Source of the DNA: Desulfohalobiaceae bacterium S24
GTDB lineage: Bacteria > Desulfobacterota > Desulfovibrionia > Desulfovibrionales > Desulfothermaceae
Reading direction: 5' to 3'
DNA length: 64,000 nucleotides
NCBI GenBank assembly: GCA_011389765.1
Contig: JAABTT010000004.1
Location: forward strand, 35,975 to 99,974
Part shown: one piece after another, positions 52,152-61,120 of the stretch
Layout of the letters: the number at the start of each line of letters is the position of its first letter
Numbering within the stretch: position 1 is the first letter of the stretch
Notes under the pieces: model-generated
The model's database searches: none
The model's input: only the letters and a program-made list of their open reading frames with translations
Told to the model about the DNA's origin: nothing
Position numbers and translations under genes: made by a program

Positions 52152-53376
52152 AGCGCAAAACCTCGGCAGGCTCAATTCTTGCCGCCTGAGAAGCCGGATA
52201 CAGCGTGGCCAGGAAACATAGCAGCATGGCTGAAACGCCAATGATCAACAGATCCAGCGTTTCCAGAAGCACGACCAAGTGGTCCATGGGGTAGACATCC
52301 CCGGGGAGCTTGATGAACTGATACTTTTCCAGGAGAAAACAGACCAGTAATCCAAGCCCAAAGCCCAGGGTCGTCCCGACAATGCCGATGCTCACCCCCT
52401 GCCACATGAAAATGCGGCGGATGCTCCCGGGCCGGGCTCCCATGGCCATCAACACGGCAATATCCTGTTTCTTCTCCATGACCAGCATGATCAAAGTCGT
52501 GATGATGCTGAACGAGCCCACCAGAACAATCATCACCAGGATGACGCCCATGGCGTTTTTTTCCAGCTTAAGGGCGGAAAAAAGGCTTTTGTTCATCTCA
52601 ATCCAGGTCTGCACGACATAAGGGGATTGACCGAGAGCCGCTTCCACCCGCTGTCCGATCCTCCTTGCCGCATACACATCCTCCAATTTCACTTCCAGCC
52701 CGCTGACGAGATCGTCCTCAAAGCCAAGAATGTCTCTGGCCGCTTGAAGATTCACATAGGCCAGACTGGAATCGTATTCATACATCCCGGTATCAAACAG
52801 CCCGGCAACCTGAAATATCTTGATTTTCGGAGTGAAGCCGGCCGCACTCTTCTGACCGCTCGGGCTCAACATATTCAAGCTGTCCCCCACGGTCACGCCC
52901 AGCAATCGGGCCAGACTCTTGCCGATAATGATTCCCGGCGGCTCCCGATCCTCGGCCAAATTCCGGAGTGAACCGCGAAACATGTCCTCTTCGAGGCTGA
53001 TCACTGTGCGGGCTGCAGCAGGATCTATCCCACGCAGGCCGGCGCCCTTCACGCCATGGGGCGTGCTGAGCATCACTTCGGAATAAACAAAGGGCATGAC
53101 CCCGCTGACCCCCGGGATCGCTGCAATTGTGTCCTGTGCCGGTTCATGATCGCGCAATCCGCCCCGGATGGAATTGACAACCAGATCAGCGTTCACCCCC
53201 AGGATTTTATCCCGCAGGCTGCTGCTGAAACCATTCATGACGCCCAGGACCACAATCAAAGCCGCCACCCCAATGGCGACCCCGAGAATCGAAAAACAGG
53301 AGATAATGGAAATAAAGCTGTGTTTGCGCCTGGTGACGAGATAGCGCAGGGCAATGGACAATTCAAAAGACATCAT
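52144..53376 (-). CDS. lolC: lipoprotein-releasing system permease LolC/LolE
   Basis: 410-aa permease: an N-terminal membrane helix (about 20-45, FISIISCFSILGVAIGVAAL), a large periplasmic MacB-like domain (about 50-250), and three C-terminal membrane helices with the FtsX-type loop ITTLIMLVMEKKQDIAVLMA. A single gene stands in for the LolC/LolE pair, i.e. the homodimeric LolF-like situation; the choice of C or E name is arbitrary. ATGA overlap with lysS. Confidence 0.93.
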   Translation of the reverse strand: MMSFELSIALRYLVTRRKHSFISIISCFSILGVAIGVAALIVVLGVMNGFSSSLRDKILGVNADLVVNSIRGGLRDHEPAQDTIAAIPGVSGVMPFVYSEVMLSTPHGVKGAGLRGIDPAAARTVISLEEDMFRGSLRNLAEDREPPGIIIGKSLARLLGVTVGDSLNMLSPSGQKSAAGFTPKIKIFQVAGLFDTGMYEYDSSLAYVNLQAARDILGFEDDLVSGLEVKLEDVYAARRIGQRVEAALGQSPYVVQTWIEMNKSLFSALKLEKNAMGVILVMIVLVGSFSIITTLIMLVMEKKQDIAVLMAMGARPGSIRRIFMWQGVSIGIVGTTLGFGLGLLVCFLLEKYQFIKLPGDVYPMDHLVVLLETLDLLIIGVSAMLLCFLATLYPASQAARIEPAEVLRYE

Positions 53377-54881
53377 TCAGCCGGGGTTTCCGGTTTCAGG
53401 TGGGGAAAAAGGATCACCTCTCTGATGGACGGAGAGTCGGTCAAGAGCATCACCAGCCGATCGATGCCGATGCCTTCGCCCGCGGCCGGGGGCATGCCGT
53501 ACTCAAGCGCCCTGAGATAATCTTCATCCATAAAATGGCTCTCTTCATCGCCCCTGTCTTTGGCCTTGACCTGCTCCTCAAAACGGACCCGCTGATCCCT
53601 GGGGTCGTTGAGTTCTGAAAAGGCATTGGCCATTTCACGGCCGGCAATGAAAAGCTCGAATCTGTCGGTCAGTTGCGAATTTTCCTCGTTTCTTCTGGAA
53701 AGAGGGGAGATGTCTGTGGGGTAGTGATAGATAAAATGCGGCTGAATCAACTTGGGTTCAACCAAAAGATCGAAAAGCCTGGCCTGTATTTTCCCCAACT
53801 CTTCGCCGGTAGGGACAGTATCTCCCAATTTTTCAGCCAGCTGTTTGGCCGGCTCGTATTCCTGATAATGCTCCGGCTTGACCCCCCCGATCTCCTGGAG
53901 TGACTGGAAGAAACTCAGCCGTTTCCATCCGAGGGACAGATCGATGTCCTGATCCTGATAGCTCACCCTTGCCGTGCCGGCGACCTGTTCGGCTATTGCG
54001 GCAAACAATTCCTCCGTCAGATCCATCAGATCATGAAAATCCGCATAGGCCCAATAAAATTCAAGCATGGTGAATTCGGGATTGTGTTGGGTCGAGATCC
54101 CTTCATTCCGAAAATTCCGATTGATTTCATAAACTTTTTCGAATCCACCCACCAGAAGCCGCTTCAGGTACAACTCCGGCGCTATTCGCAGGTAGAGCTC
54201 CATATCCAGGGCATTGTGGTGGGTGACAAAAGGCTTGGCTGTTGCTCCGCCCGGTATCGGCTGCATCATCGGGGTTTCGACTTCCATAAACCCCTTCTCA
54301 TCAAGCTTTTTCCGCAGGGTCTTGATGATATCCGTCCGAATTCTGAAAATATCCCTGACTCTCGGATTGACGATCAAATCAACATATCGCTGCCGATATC
54401 TGGCCTCCACATCTTTCAGGCCATGATACTTTTCCGGCAGGGGGCGCAGGGATTTGGTCAGCAGTTCAATGGCTTCGACATTGACCGTCAATTCATTGGT
54501 TTTGGTCCTGAACAGCTTCCCTTGGACTCCGACAATATCCCCAATATCAAATTTTTTAAAATGGGTGTAGGCTTCCGGACCGATCACATCCCGCTGCACA
54601 AAAATCTGTATCCGTCCGCTGAAATCTTGAATGTGCATGAACGAAGCTTTGCCAAAGGAACGAACAAATATGACCCGTCCGGCCAGACTGTAAACAGCAT
54701 CCGACTCGGCCAGGGCCTCCTGGCTGTAATCCTGAAAGCCCTCCACGAGCCAGGCGATATCCGTATCCTTGCGAAAGCGGTTGGGGAAAAGAAAAACTCC
54801 GGAGGCTTCAAGCAGGGACGCCTTTTCCTGCCGCTGTTTCAAAACCTGGCTCTGGTTTGGGCTTTGCTTTTTCGAACTCAA
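53373..54881 (-). CDS. lysS: lysyl-tRNA synthetase (class II)
   Basis: 502-aa aminoacyl-tRNA synthetase. OB-fold anticodon domain about 60-160 (GRVIFVRSFGKASFMHIQD), motif 1 near FMEVETPMMQPIPGGATA, motif 2 FRNEGISTQHNPEFTMLEFY, motif 3 GIGIDRLVMLLTDSPSIREV. Start is TTG 54881 (GGAGAG six bases upstream); there is no ATG or GTG near the family start. It leads the operon lysS-lolC-lolD-bamA-skp-lpxD-fabZ-lpxA, linking translation and envelope assembly. Confidence 0.96.
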   Translation of the reverse strand: MSSKKQSPNQSQVLKQRQEKASLLEASGVFLFPNRFRKDTDIAWLVEGFQDYSQEALAESDAVYSLAGRVIFVRSFGKASFMHIQDFSGRIQIFVQRDVIGPEAYTHFKKFDIGDIVGVQGKLFRTKTNELTVNVEAIELLTKSLRPLPEKYHGLKDVEARYRQRYVDLIVNPRVRDIFRIRTDIIKTLRKKLDEKGFMEVETPMMQPIPGGATAKPFVTHHNALDMELYLRIAPELYLKRLLVGGFEKVYEINRNFRNEGISTQHNPEFTMLEFYWAYADFHDLMDLTEELFAAIAEQVAGTARVSYQDQDIDLSLGWKRLSFFQSLQEIGGVKPEHYQEYEPAKQLAEKLGDTVPTGEELGKIQARLFDLLVEPKLIQPHFIYHYPTDISPLSRRNEENSQLTDRFELFIAGREMANAFSELNDPRDQRVRFEEQVKAKDRGDEESHFMDEDYLRALEYGMPPAAGEGIGIDRLVMLLTDSPSIREVILFPHLKPETPAE

Positions 54882-55057
54882 CGCAATCTCTCCATACTTC
54901 AGACTAGGGATTCACCTGAAGCTTCATACAAGGCGAGGAACAAAGAATTTTGCAGTGACCAAGCAAACGGCTGCATTTTCGTCCAGGCACGAGGTGCGCC
55001 ATCTGCCGGTATACTTAAAAGAATTTATACAGGCAGTCAAGCAAGCCCCGGTCTTTC

Positions 55058-57625
55058 TTATTTTCCCGGTGCATCCATGTGGACTTCCACTTTGAGCAAA
55101 GCAAACTGCTTCATCTCCAGGCCAGGGCTCACCCCTTTCACGATGGTCAAAGGGCTGCAGTAACCCTGTTGCCAATCGAACAGCAAGCGGCTCGTGTTCG
55201 GCGTAATATGACGGACAGATTTCAGATAGTTACGAATATCCACCTGCTTCCATCCTTTCTTGGTCTCATATTCCACAGGGAACGTCTCGCACAAAACTGC
55301 GGCGCTCCAGAAACTTTGGACTTGCCGTCTGCGCTCCGTGTCGGTATGCAAGACAAGTTCAAATTCCTCCATCCGGGGCCGGGATTGTTTTTTCTGCAGC
55401 GACAGGGCTTCGATCCCTGTAAAACGAATCCCCTGGGGTACCGCTCGGTTCAAAGCCTCGAGCTCAACGCGTTCGGGGGGCGTCACGCAACGCAAAAAAA
55501 CATTACACCATTCGCACAGGCTGGCCACACCCACCGGCAGGGCCTGGCCAAACGAAAGCAGGGGCAGAGGATGAAAGCCTTTGGAGAAGGACAGCGGCAA
55601 TGCTGCCCGCCGGAAGGCACGCTCCAGGATGGTCTGCAGCTCAAGCTGACTCAAGTACTTGGACGGACCTGTTTTTTCAAACCAAAAACGAAGATGGGCT
55701 TGTTTGCGCCCCAGGTCAGGCCCGGCAACAGGGCCGTCGGCAGGCAAATCTTCTGCTTCCCGGCTGTCCTGATCCCGTTCGTCCTGGTTGATCCGGGGGA
55801 AAATCCCGTGCCCCGGGACATCGCCTCCACTGGACGGAATCAGTCTTGAATCGCAGACTCCGCAGCCTTCGCAGGCATGATACCGGCAGTCAAGGCTGAT
55901 AAGGCCTTGTTCCGCCTTTTTTTTCTCCCGCAGTAAAAATTTCCGGCTCGGTCCGCAGTGAATATGCGCCCAGGGCACCGGAGTCTCAGGGTCTCGGGGA
56001 CCCGTCAATTCAGGCAAGTCCAGTTTGGCGGCTTCAAGGGCCAGCTGCCAGGTCTCAAAATGGAAATAGTCTTTCCAGCTGCTCAGAATATCGCCTTTGA
56101 CATAGGCCCATTCCACCAGCCTAGCCAGGCTTCGGCCTCCCCTGGAAAAAACCCCCTCCACCAGACTCATTTCCGGGGTGTGCCACTGCAGCTCCAAACC
56201 GGAATGCCTGGAAAACGTATCTTTCAAAAAAGCGATTTTCTCCCGCAGGGCGGGGAGCTGTTCCTGACCTTCCCACTGAAAGGGGGTGTGGGGCTTGGGC
56301 ACAAAGGGTGAAACAGAGGCCGTGATCTTCAATCGTTTCGTACCGGCCTTGCGGGCCAGAGCTCTGACCTGAAGACAGAGATCCGGAATCGCTTCCACAT
56401 CCTCCCGGGTTTCCGTGGGCAGTCCGATCATGAAATACAGTTTGATCCGACTCCATCCCAGTTCAAATACTTTCTGCGCGTGCTCAAAGAGATCTTCATT
56501 GCTGATGCCCTTATTGATGACATCCCGCAGTCTCTGACTCCCGGCTTCGGGAGCCAGAGTCACCCCCGTTCGCCGCAATCGGGACAACAGATTCATTAAG
56601 TCCGGGCTCAGAGACCCCACCCGGAGCGAGGGAAGGGAAACAGCCACCTGCTCCCGGCTGCACCGGGCAAAACTTTGGGCAAAGAGCTGTTCGAGCTGGG
56701 AAAAATCCCCGGCACTCAAGGCCAGAAAAGAAAGTTCTTCAAATCCGGTCCGGTCCAGGCCCTGGGTCGTGATCCGATCCAAATTCTCGAGGCTGCGTTC
56801 CCGAACCGGACGCGAGATCATGCCGGCCTGACAGAACCGGCAGCTCCGGGAACAGCCCCTGGCGATCTCCAGCGTAAAACGATCGTGGACGGCCTTGCCA
56901 AAGGGCATCACCGGGTTCGTGGGGTAGTCTGCAGCATTGATATCCCGCAGCACCCGCCTCTTGATCGCGAGTGTTCCAGCCCCCTTCGGGGTCAGGGCCG
57001 CTTCCCGTCCCGCATCCTCCCAAAAAGCCGGAATATACAGGCCGGGCACGTCTTTTAGGCGACGCAAAAGCTCCTGTTTGGAATGTCCCTGTTCTTTGGC
57101 TTCAAGAACACACTCGGAAATTTCAAAAACCGCCTCCTCTCCATCCCCGATCAAAAAGGCGTCGAAAAAAGCGGCCATGGGCTCCGGGTTGCAGGAGGCC
57201 CCGCCTCCCCCAAGGATCAAGGGACTACGCTCATCTCGCCGGCAGGACCGAAAGGGTATCCCCGCGAGATCCAGAATGTACAGAACTGTGGTGTAGCAAA
57301 GTTCATGGGACAGGTTGAACCCCAGGACATCGAGCTCGCCCAGAGGCGTGTCCGACTCCAGCGTGCAGAGAGGCAGGCTGTGGCTGCGAAGTTCCTGCGC
57401 GACGTTCGGGTGGGGGGCAAAGACCCGCTCGGCCTGGATATGACCCATGGCATTGAGTCCGTGATACAGGATTTTCAGACCGAGATGGGACATTCCGATC
57501 TCATAGAGATCCGGAAACGCCAGTCCCCAGCGAAGCCGGACCTGATCCGGCCGCTTGTGGACAGCATTGACCTCCGTGCCCAGATAATGCGTGGGTCGAG
57601 GCAGCAGAGGCAGGAGTTCTTTCAT
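55058..57625 (-). CDS. radical SAM protein fused to DUF2344 (TIGR03960-TIGR03936)
   Basis: 855 aa. Residues about 1-230 include a B12-binding-like N-terminal domain; the radical SAM core has C258, C262, C265 (ARGCSRSCRFCQAG). A cysteine cluster CRYHACEGCGVCD lies at about residues 605-620. The C-terminal about 230 residues (from LRFWFEKTGPSKYLSQLELQ) form the DUF2344 domain, which in other genomes is often a separate gene downstream. The role is unknown; it is often located near ribosome/RNase E genes elsewhere. Same strand as lysS, 176 bases upstream of it. Confidence 0.9.
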   Translation of the reverse strand: MKELLPLLPRPTHYLGTEVNAVHKRPDQVRLRWGLAFPDLYEIGMSHLGLKILYHGLNAMGHIQAERVFAPHPNVAQELRSHSLPLCTLESDTPLGELDVLGFNLSHELCYTTVLYILDLAGIPFRSCRRDERSPLILGGGGASCNPEPMAAFFDAFLIGDGEEAVFEISECVLEAKEQGHSKQELLRRLKDVPGLYIPAFWEDAGREAALTPKGAGTLAIKRRVLRDINAADYPTNPVMPFGKAVHDRFTLEIARGCSRSCRFCQAGMISRPVRERSLENLDRITTQGLDRTGFEELSFLALSAGDFSQLEQLFAQSFARCSREQVAVSLPSLRVGSLSPDLMNLLSRLRRTGVTLAPEAGSQRLRDVINKGISNEDLFEHAQKVFELGWSRIKLYFMIGLPTETREDVEAIPDLCLQVRALARKAGTKRLKITASVSPFVPKPHTPFQWEGQEQLPALREKIAFLKDTFSRHSGLELQWHTPEMSLVEGVFSRGGRSLARLVEWAYVKGDILSSWKDYFHFETWQLALEAAKLDLPELTGPRDPETPVPWAHIHCGPSRKFLLREKKKAEQGLISLDCRYHACEGCGVCDSRLIPSSGGDVPGHGIFPRINQDERDQDSREAEDLPADGPVAGPDLGRKQAHLRFWFEKTGPSKYLSQLELQTILERAFRRAALPLSFSKGFHPLPLLSFGQALPVGVASLCEWCNVFLRCVTPPERVELEALNRAVPQGIRFTGIEALSLQKKQSRPRMEEFELVLHTDTERRRQVQSFWSAAVLCETFPVEYETKKGWKQVDIRNYLKSVRHITPNTSRLLFDWQQGYCSPLTIVKGVSPGLEMKQFALLKVEVHMDAPGK

Positions 57626-57891
57626 AATATGGTTCCAGTTCCCTTGTTCTGAAATCGTTCCTGTAGACGCAAGTATCCGCCTCTGTTCGAAAAATCAATA
57701 TTGGAACCATATAGCCGTTCCAGATTACCTGACTAAGGCAAACCCCATTTTGAACCGCACAGGGCAAATAGCGTATAACTGCGGGTCAATACGGAAAAAG
57801 GGCGACGCAAGGCCGCCCTTTGCAGATCCGGGAAAACCGTTGGGAATTCTTTCAGCAGAGCAGGCAGGCGCGAGGCTGCCGCACGTCACAT

Positions 57892-58254
57892 TCAGCCCTT
57901 GAGCAGGTCACTGAAACTGCCGCCTTTCTGACCGCCGGACCCTCCCAGGTTTTGCAAGTTCTGGAGGTCGTTGGAAGATGAAATCGTCAGATTGCTGGAG
58001 GCCTCCAGATATTTGTTTTTCAAGTCATCGGGCACATTTTTGTATTCATATATCACGTGCTCCGTGGAGATCTCACCCTCGATTTCATTGTCAAAAGGAT
58101 AACCGAAGGGGAGAATCGCCATTTGCACGCCTCCCTGCTGGGTAGGCATCATCTGCACACTCGCCGGTCCTTTGATTTTGCCTTCGGCGTCATCGATTTT
58201 GCCAAGGACCATATCCCCGTTGATCAATTTGACCAGCCGAATATTATAAGCCAT
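57892..58254 (-). CDS. small LSm/Hfq-like (Sm-fold) protein
   Basis: 120 aa. Residues 1-75 suggest a five-stranded Sm barrel: NIRLVKLINGDMVLGKIDD (strands 1-2), VQMMPTQQGG and VQMAILPFGYPF, then STEHVIYEYKNVPDDLKNKY. This pattern resembles the short Sm-like proteins known from cyanophages and related bacterial proteins rather than classical Hfq. The C-terminus (about 85-120) is low-complexity, rich in S, N, Q and G. RNA binding is not shown. Monocistronic, divergent from cvpA. Confidence 0.5.
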   Translation of the reverse strand: MAYNIRLVKLINGDMVLGKIDDAEGKIKGPASVQMMPTQQGGVQMAILPFGYPFDNEIEGEISTEHVIYEYKNVPDDLKNKYLEASSNLTISSSNDLQNLQNLGGSGGQKGGSFSDLLKG

Positions 58255-58386
58255 ACTTAAACTCCTTTGTTCTGAAATGTAAAATGTAAAATTTAGGCAC
58301 TCCGACTGTGCCTGTCAAGGATTGAATTCTTGCGGCTTGATTTTCACTGCCATTCTGGATAGTCTTTCAGCGTGACGAGGCACTTC

Positions 58387-58938
58387 ATGAACAGCCTGGA
58401 TATTATCTTCCTCTCAATCACGGCCTTCACCTTGGTTCGAGGTCTCTTCAGGGGACTGGTCAAGGAATTCGCATCGATTTTTGGCTTGATCTTCGGATTT
58501 TTGATCGCCAATCAGTATTATGATCAACTGTCCCAGTTCGCCCAACGGCTCATTTCCAATCCCAAATACGCTGCCATTGCCAGTTATATTCTCTTATTCC
58601 TCATGGCTCTGGCAGCCATTATTTGTCTCGGCCATATCTTGAGAAAATTCCTGGAAATCGTTATGCTCGGCTGGCTGGATCGACTCGGGGGCACCCTCTT
58701 GGGACTCGGCAAGGGGGCCCTGCTCTGCTGCCTGATTCTTTTCCTGCTGACCCTTTTTCTGCCCCCAACTGCGCAGATTTTTTCCAACTCGATCACCACG
58801 CCCTATCTCAGCCGCTTTTCCCAAAACCTGAGTTCTCTGGTACCGCAAAATATGCAAGAAAGTTTTGAACATAAAAGTGAAGACCTGCAGAAAAAATGGC
58901 GAAAAAGTCTCCTTTTTGATCTCCGGAATCCTGAATAA
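58387..58938 (+). CDS. cvpA: CvpA family membrane protein
   Basis: 183-aa inner-membrane protein with four hydrophobic segments in the first 130 residues; NSLDIIFLSITAFTLVRGLFRG and LDRLGGTLLGLGKGALLC are the CvpA blocks. Homologues are needed for colicin V secretion and bile or envelope stress resistance. ATG 58387 has GAGG six bases upstream; an in-frame GTG at 58372 lacks one. Followed after eight bases by mazG. Confidence 0.9.
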   Translation: MNSLDIIFLSITAFTLVRGLFRGLVKEFASIFGLIFGFLIANQYYDQLSQFAQRLISNPKYAAIASYILLFLMALAAIICLGHILRKFLEIVMLGWLDRLGGTLLGLGKGALLCCLILFLLTLFLPPTAQIFSNSITTPYLSRFSQNLSSLVPQNMQESFEHKSEDLQKKWRKSLLFDLRNPE

Positions 58939-58946
58939 AACCAGCT

Positions 58947-59747
58947 ATGCCTATGCCTATGCCTGATCCGACTCCTCTGTTGAAACTCCTTGACGACCTT
59001 CTGGGAGAAAACGGCTGCCGATGGGACAAAAAGCAGACCCCGGCTTCGCTCTGCGACCACCTCCTGGGAGAGACCTATGAACTCATAGATGCCATCAGAA
59101 GCGGTCAGCTTTCTGAAATCCAGGAAGAGATGGGAGATGTTTTTTTTCTGCTTTTTTTTATTGCGACCCTTCTGCACCAAGAACAGGCACCCGATCTGGA
59201 TTCCATCTGGCAACAATGCGTTGAAAAAATGATGCGGCGGCATCCCCACGTCTTTGGACCGGAAACCGTCCACTCTCAACAGGAGCTGCACCAGAAATGG
59301 GAAGCCGTCAAAAAACAGGAAAAGATCGACAGCAATAAGCAAGCCAAACCCGTAAATATTTTTGATTCCATTCCCAGCATTTTGCCGCCCCTGCTCAAGG
59401 CCTATGCTCTCAACTCCAAGGCAGCCAAAGCCGGATTCACCTGGGACAACAATGCCCATCAGGAGCAGGCCCTGCATCAGGAATGGCAGGAATGGCAAAA
59501 GGCCCGCAAAGGGACTGATTTTGCAGCCAAGCAGGAAGAGTTCGGGGACCTGCTCTTCAGCCTTGTGGAACAGGGCCGGCGACATGGGGTCAAGGCGAAC
59601 GGGGCTTTGCAGCAGGCCAATCTGAAGTTCTGCCGCCGCTTTCGGGATATGTGCGCTTTGGCTGAAAAACAAGGGCTTGACTGGGAGGCCCTCGACCTCG
59701 AAGCCAAAGACAGACTCTGGGATGAGGTCAAGAAGGAAGAGGGGTGA
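58947..59747 (+). CDS. mazG: nucleoside triphosphate pyrophosphohydrolase
   Basis: 266-aa house-cleaning enzyme that hydrolyses NTPs and dNTPs to monophosphates. Two tandem MazG domains: the first with CRWDKKQTPASLCDHLLGET, ETYELIDAI and EEMGDVFF (metal-binding E, E, E, D), the second with KAAKAGFTWD and EEFGDLLFSL. The start holds three CCTATG copies (MPMPMP), so the exact initiation codon among 58947, 58953 and 58959 is unclear. Co-transcribed with cvpA. Confidence 0.94.
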   Translation: MPMPMPDPTPLLKLLDDLLGENGCRWDKKQTPASLCDHLLGETYELIDAIRSGQLSEIQEEMGDVFFLLFFIATLLHQEQAPDLDSIWQQCVEKMMRRHPHVFGPETVHSQQELHQKWEAVKKQEKIDSNKQAKPVNIFDSIPSILPPLLKAYALNSKAAKAGFTWDNNAHQEQALHQEWQEWQKARKGTDFAAKQEEFGDLLFSLVEQGRRHGVKANGALQQANLKFCRRFRDMCALAEKQGLDWEALDLEAKDRLWDEVKKEEG

Positions 59748-59764
59748 AACGCGGAGCGCGGAGT

Positions 59765-59849
59765 GCGGAGCTCGGAACGCGGAAGGCGGAAGGCGGAAGG
59801 CGGAAGGCGGAAGGCGGAAGGCGGAAGGCGGAGCTCGGAACGCGGAAGG
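59765..59849. repeat. 7-bp tandem array (GCGGAAG)n between mazG and mqnE
   Basis: Seven perfect GCGGAAG units and a partial eighth (59779-59832), flanked on both sides by the same 22-base segment starting GCGGAGCTCGGAACGCGG (59765-59786 and 59828-59849). The array is purine-only on the plus strand apart from C. It ends about 60 bases before the mqnE start codon. Confidence 0.95.
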
Positions 59850-59910
59850 GGAGAAAGGAAGTGAGGGGCGGGAACCTCGAACTTTCATTGCTGAATGAAG
59901 GGAAAATGAA

Positions 59911-61041
59911 ATGACTTTGAACGACTCCGGTTTAACCCCGATTTATGAAAAAATTCAGGCCGGCCAACGCCTAAATCTTGAAGACGGGGAGCGTCTTTTT
60001 GCCTGTCCGAACCCGGTCCTGCTCGGTCAACTGGCCCATGTGCAGAGGACCCGGCTGCACGGACTGCACACGACCTATGTCCTGAATCAGCAGATCAATT
60101 ATACCAATATCTGCGTCAATCATTGCCGCTTCTGTTCCTACCACCGTCAAAAAGGACAGGACAAGTCCTTTGAATTCAGTCTTCAGGATATTGAAACCAA
60201 GATCACGGCCCAGATTCAGGAGCCTCTCACCGAGATCCATGTGGTTGGCGGATGCCATCCGGATCTGCCCCTGAGCTATTATGAGGACATGCTGAAGACC
60301 ATGAAAAAGCTGCGTCCCGAGGCCATTTTGAAATGCTTCACCCCCGTTGAAATCGAACATTTTTCAAGGCTGGAAGACATCAGTACAGGCCGGGTCCTGA
60401 ATCGTCTGAAAGCCTGTGGACTGGAGATGATGCCGGGAGGCGGGGCTGAAATTTTCGATCCCCCCACCCGGGAAAAGATCTGCCCCCAAAAAATCAGCGG
60501 CCAACGCTGGCTGGACATTGCAGCCCAGGCCCATGAACTTGGGATCAAAACCAATTGCACCATGCTTTTCGGCCATCTGGAAACCAGACGGCACCGGCTT
60601 GAACATCTGGATCAATTGCGCCGCCTTCAGGATCGGACCAAGGGCTTCCTCTGTTTCATTCCGCTTCCCTTCCAGACCCGGAATAACAAACTCCAAGGCG
60701 TCACCCCTCTTTCCGGTCTGGAAGAGCTGAAGACCATCGCCGTTTCCAGACTCATGCTGGACAATATCCCGCATGTCAAAAGCTACTGGGTCATGCTGGG
60801 CCTCAAACAGGCCCAGACCGCCCTGTATTTTGGCGCCGACGATCTGGACGGCACCGTGGTGGAAGAAAAAATCGGGCACATGGCCGGCGCGGATTCGCCG
60901 CAGGTTTTAAGCCGCACCGAGCTCGAGCGGATGATCATCGACTGCGGGCTCCAACCTGTGGAACGAAACGCCTTTTTTGAACCCGTCAACGAACTGCGGC
61001 AGGCGGCTGCGACTCCGGATGCACTGCACCGCGAGGTCTGA
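59911..61041 (+). CDS. mqnE: aminodeoxyfutalosine synthase
   Basis: Radical SAM enzyme of the futalosine route to menaquinone; joins the chorismate-derived enolpyruvyl unit to SAM to form aminodeoxyfutalosine. 376 aa, cysteines C68, C72, C75 (NICVNHCRFCSYH). Family blocks: IHVVGGCHPDLPLSYYEDML, MMPGGGAEIF, TNCTMLFGHLET and LDNIPHVKSYWVMLG. Upstream sits the 7-bp repeat array; mqnC follows 79 bases later. Confidence 0.93.
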   Translation: MTLNDSGLTPIYEKIQAGQRLNLEDGERLFACPNPVLLGQLAHVQRTRLHGLHTTYVLNQQINYTNICVNHCRFCSYHRQKGQDKSFEFSLQDIETKITAQIQEPLTEIHVVGGCHPDLPLSYYEDMLKTMKKLRPEAILKCFTPVEIEHFSRLEDISTGRVLNRLKACGLEMMPGGGAEIFDPPTREKICPQKISGQRWLDIAAQAHELGIKTNCTMLFGHLETRRHRLEHLDQLRRLQDRTKGFLCFIPLPFQTRNNKLQGVTPLSGLEELKTIAVSRLMLDNIPHVKSYWVMLGLKQAQTALYFGADDLDGTVVEEKIGHMAGADSPQVLSRTELERMIIDCGLQPVERNAFFEPVNELRQAAATPDALHREV

Positions 61042-61120
61042 TCAAAGCAAAGGCGCACCCGGCGGAAACTGGGTCGATCTTTGAACACCAAGACAACATG
61101 AAAAGGGAAGCAGGCACACG

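Noticed and set aside
59765..59849. Possible CRISPR-like repeat
   Set aside because: Units are 7 bases with no spacers, so it is a simple tandem repeat. No CRISPR array or cas gene was seen anywhere in the window.
58803..59888. Minus-strand frame with an N-terminal SAFRLPPSAFR repeat opposite mazG
   Set aside because: The repeats are the translation of the 7-bp tandem array and the remainder is antisense to mazG.
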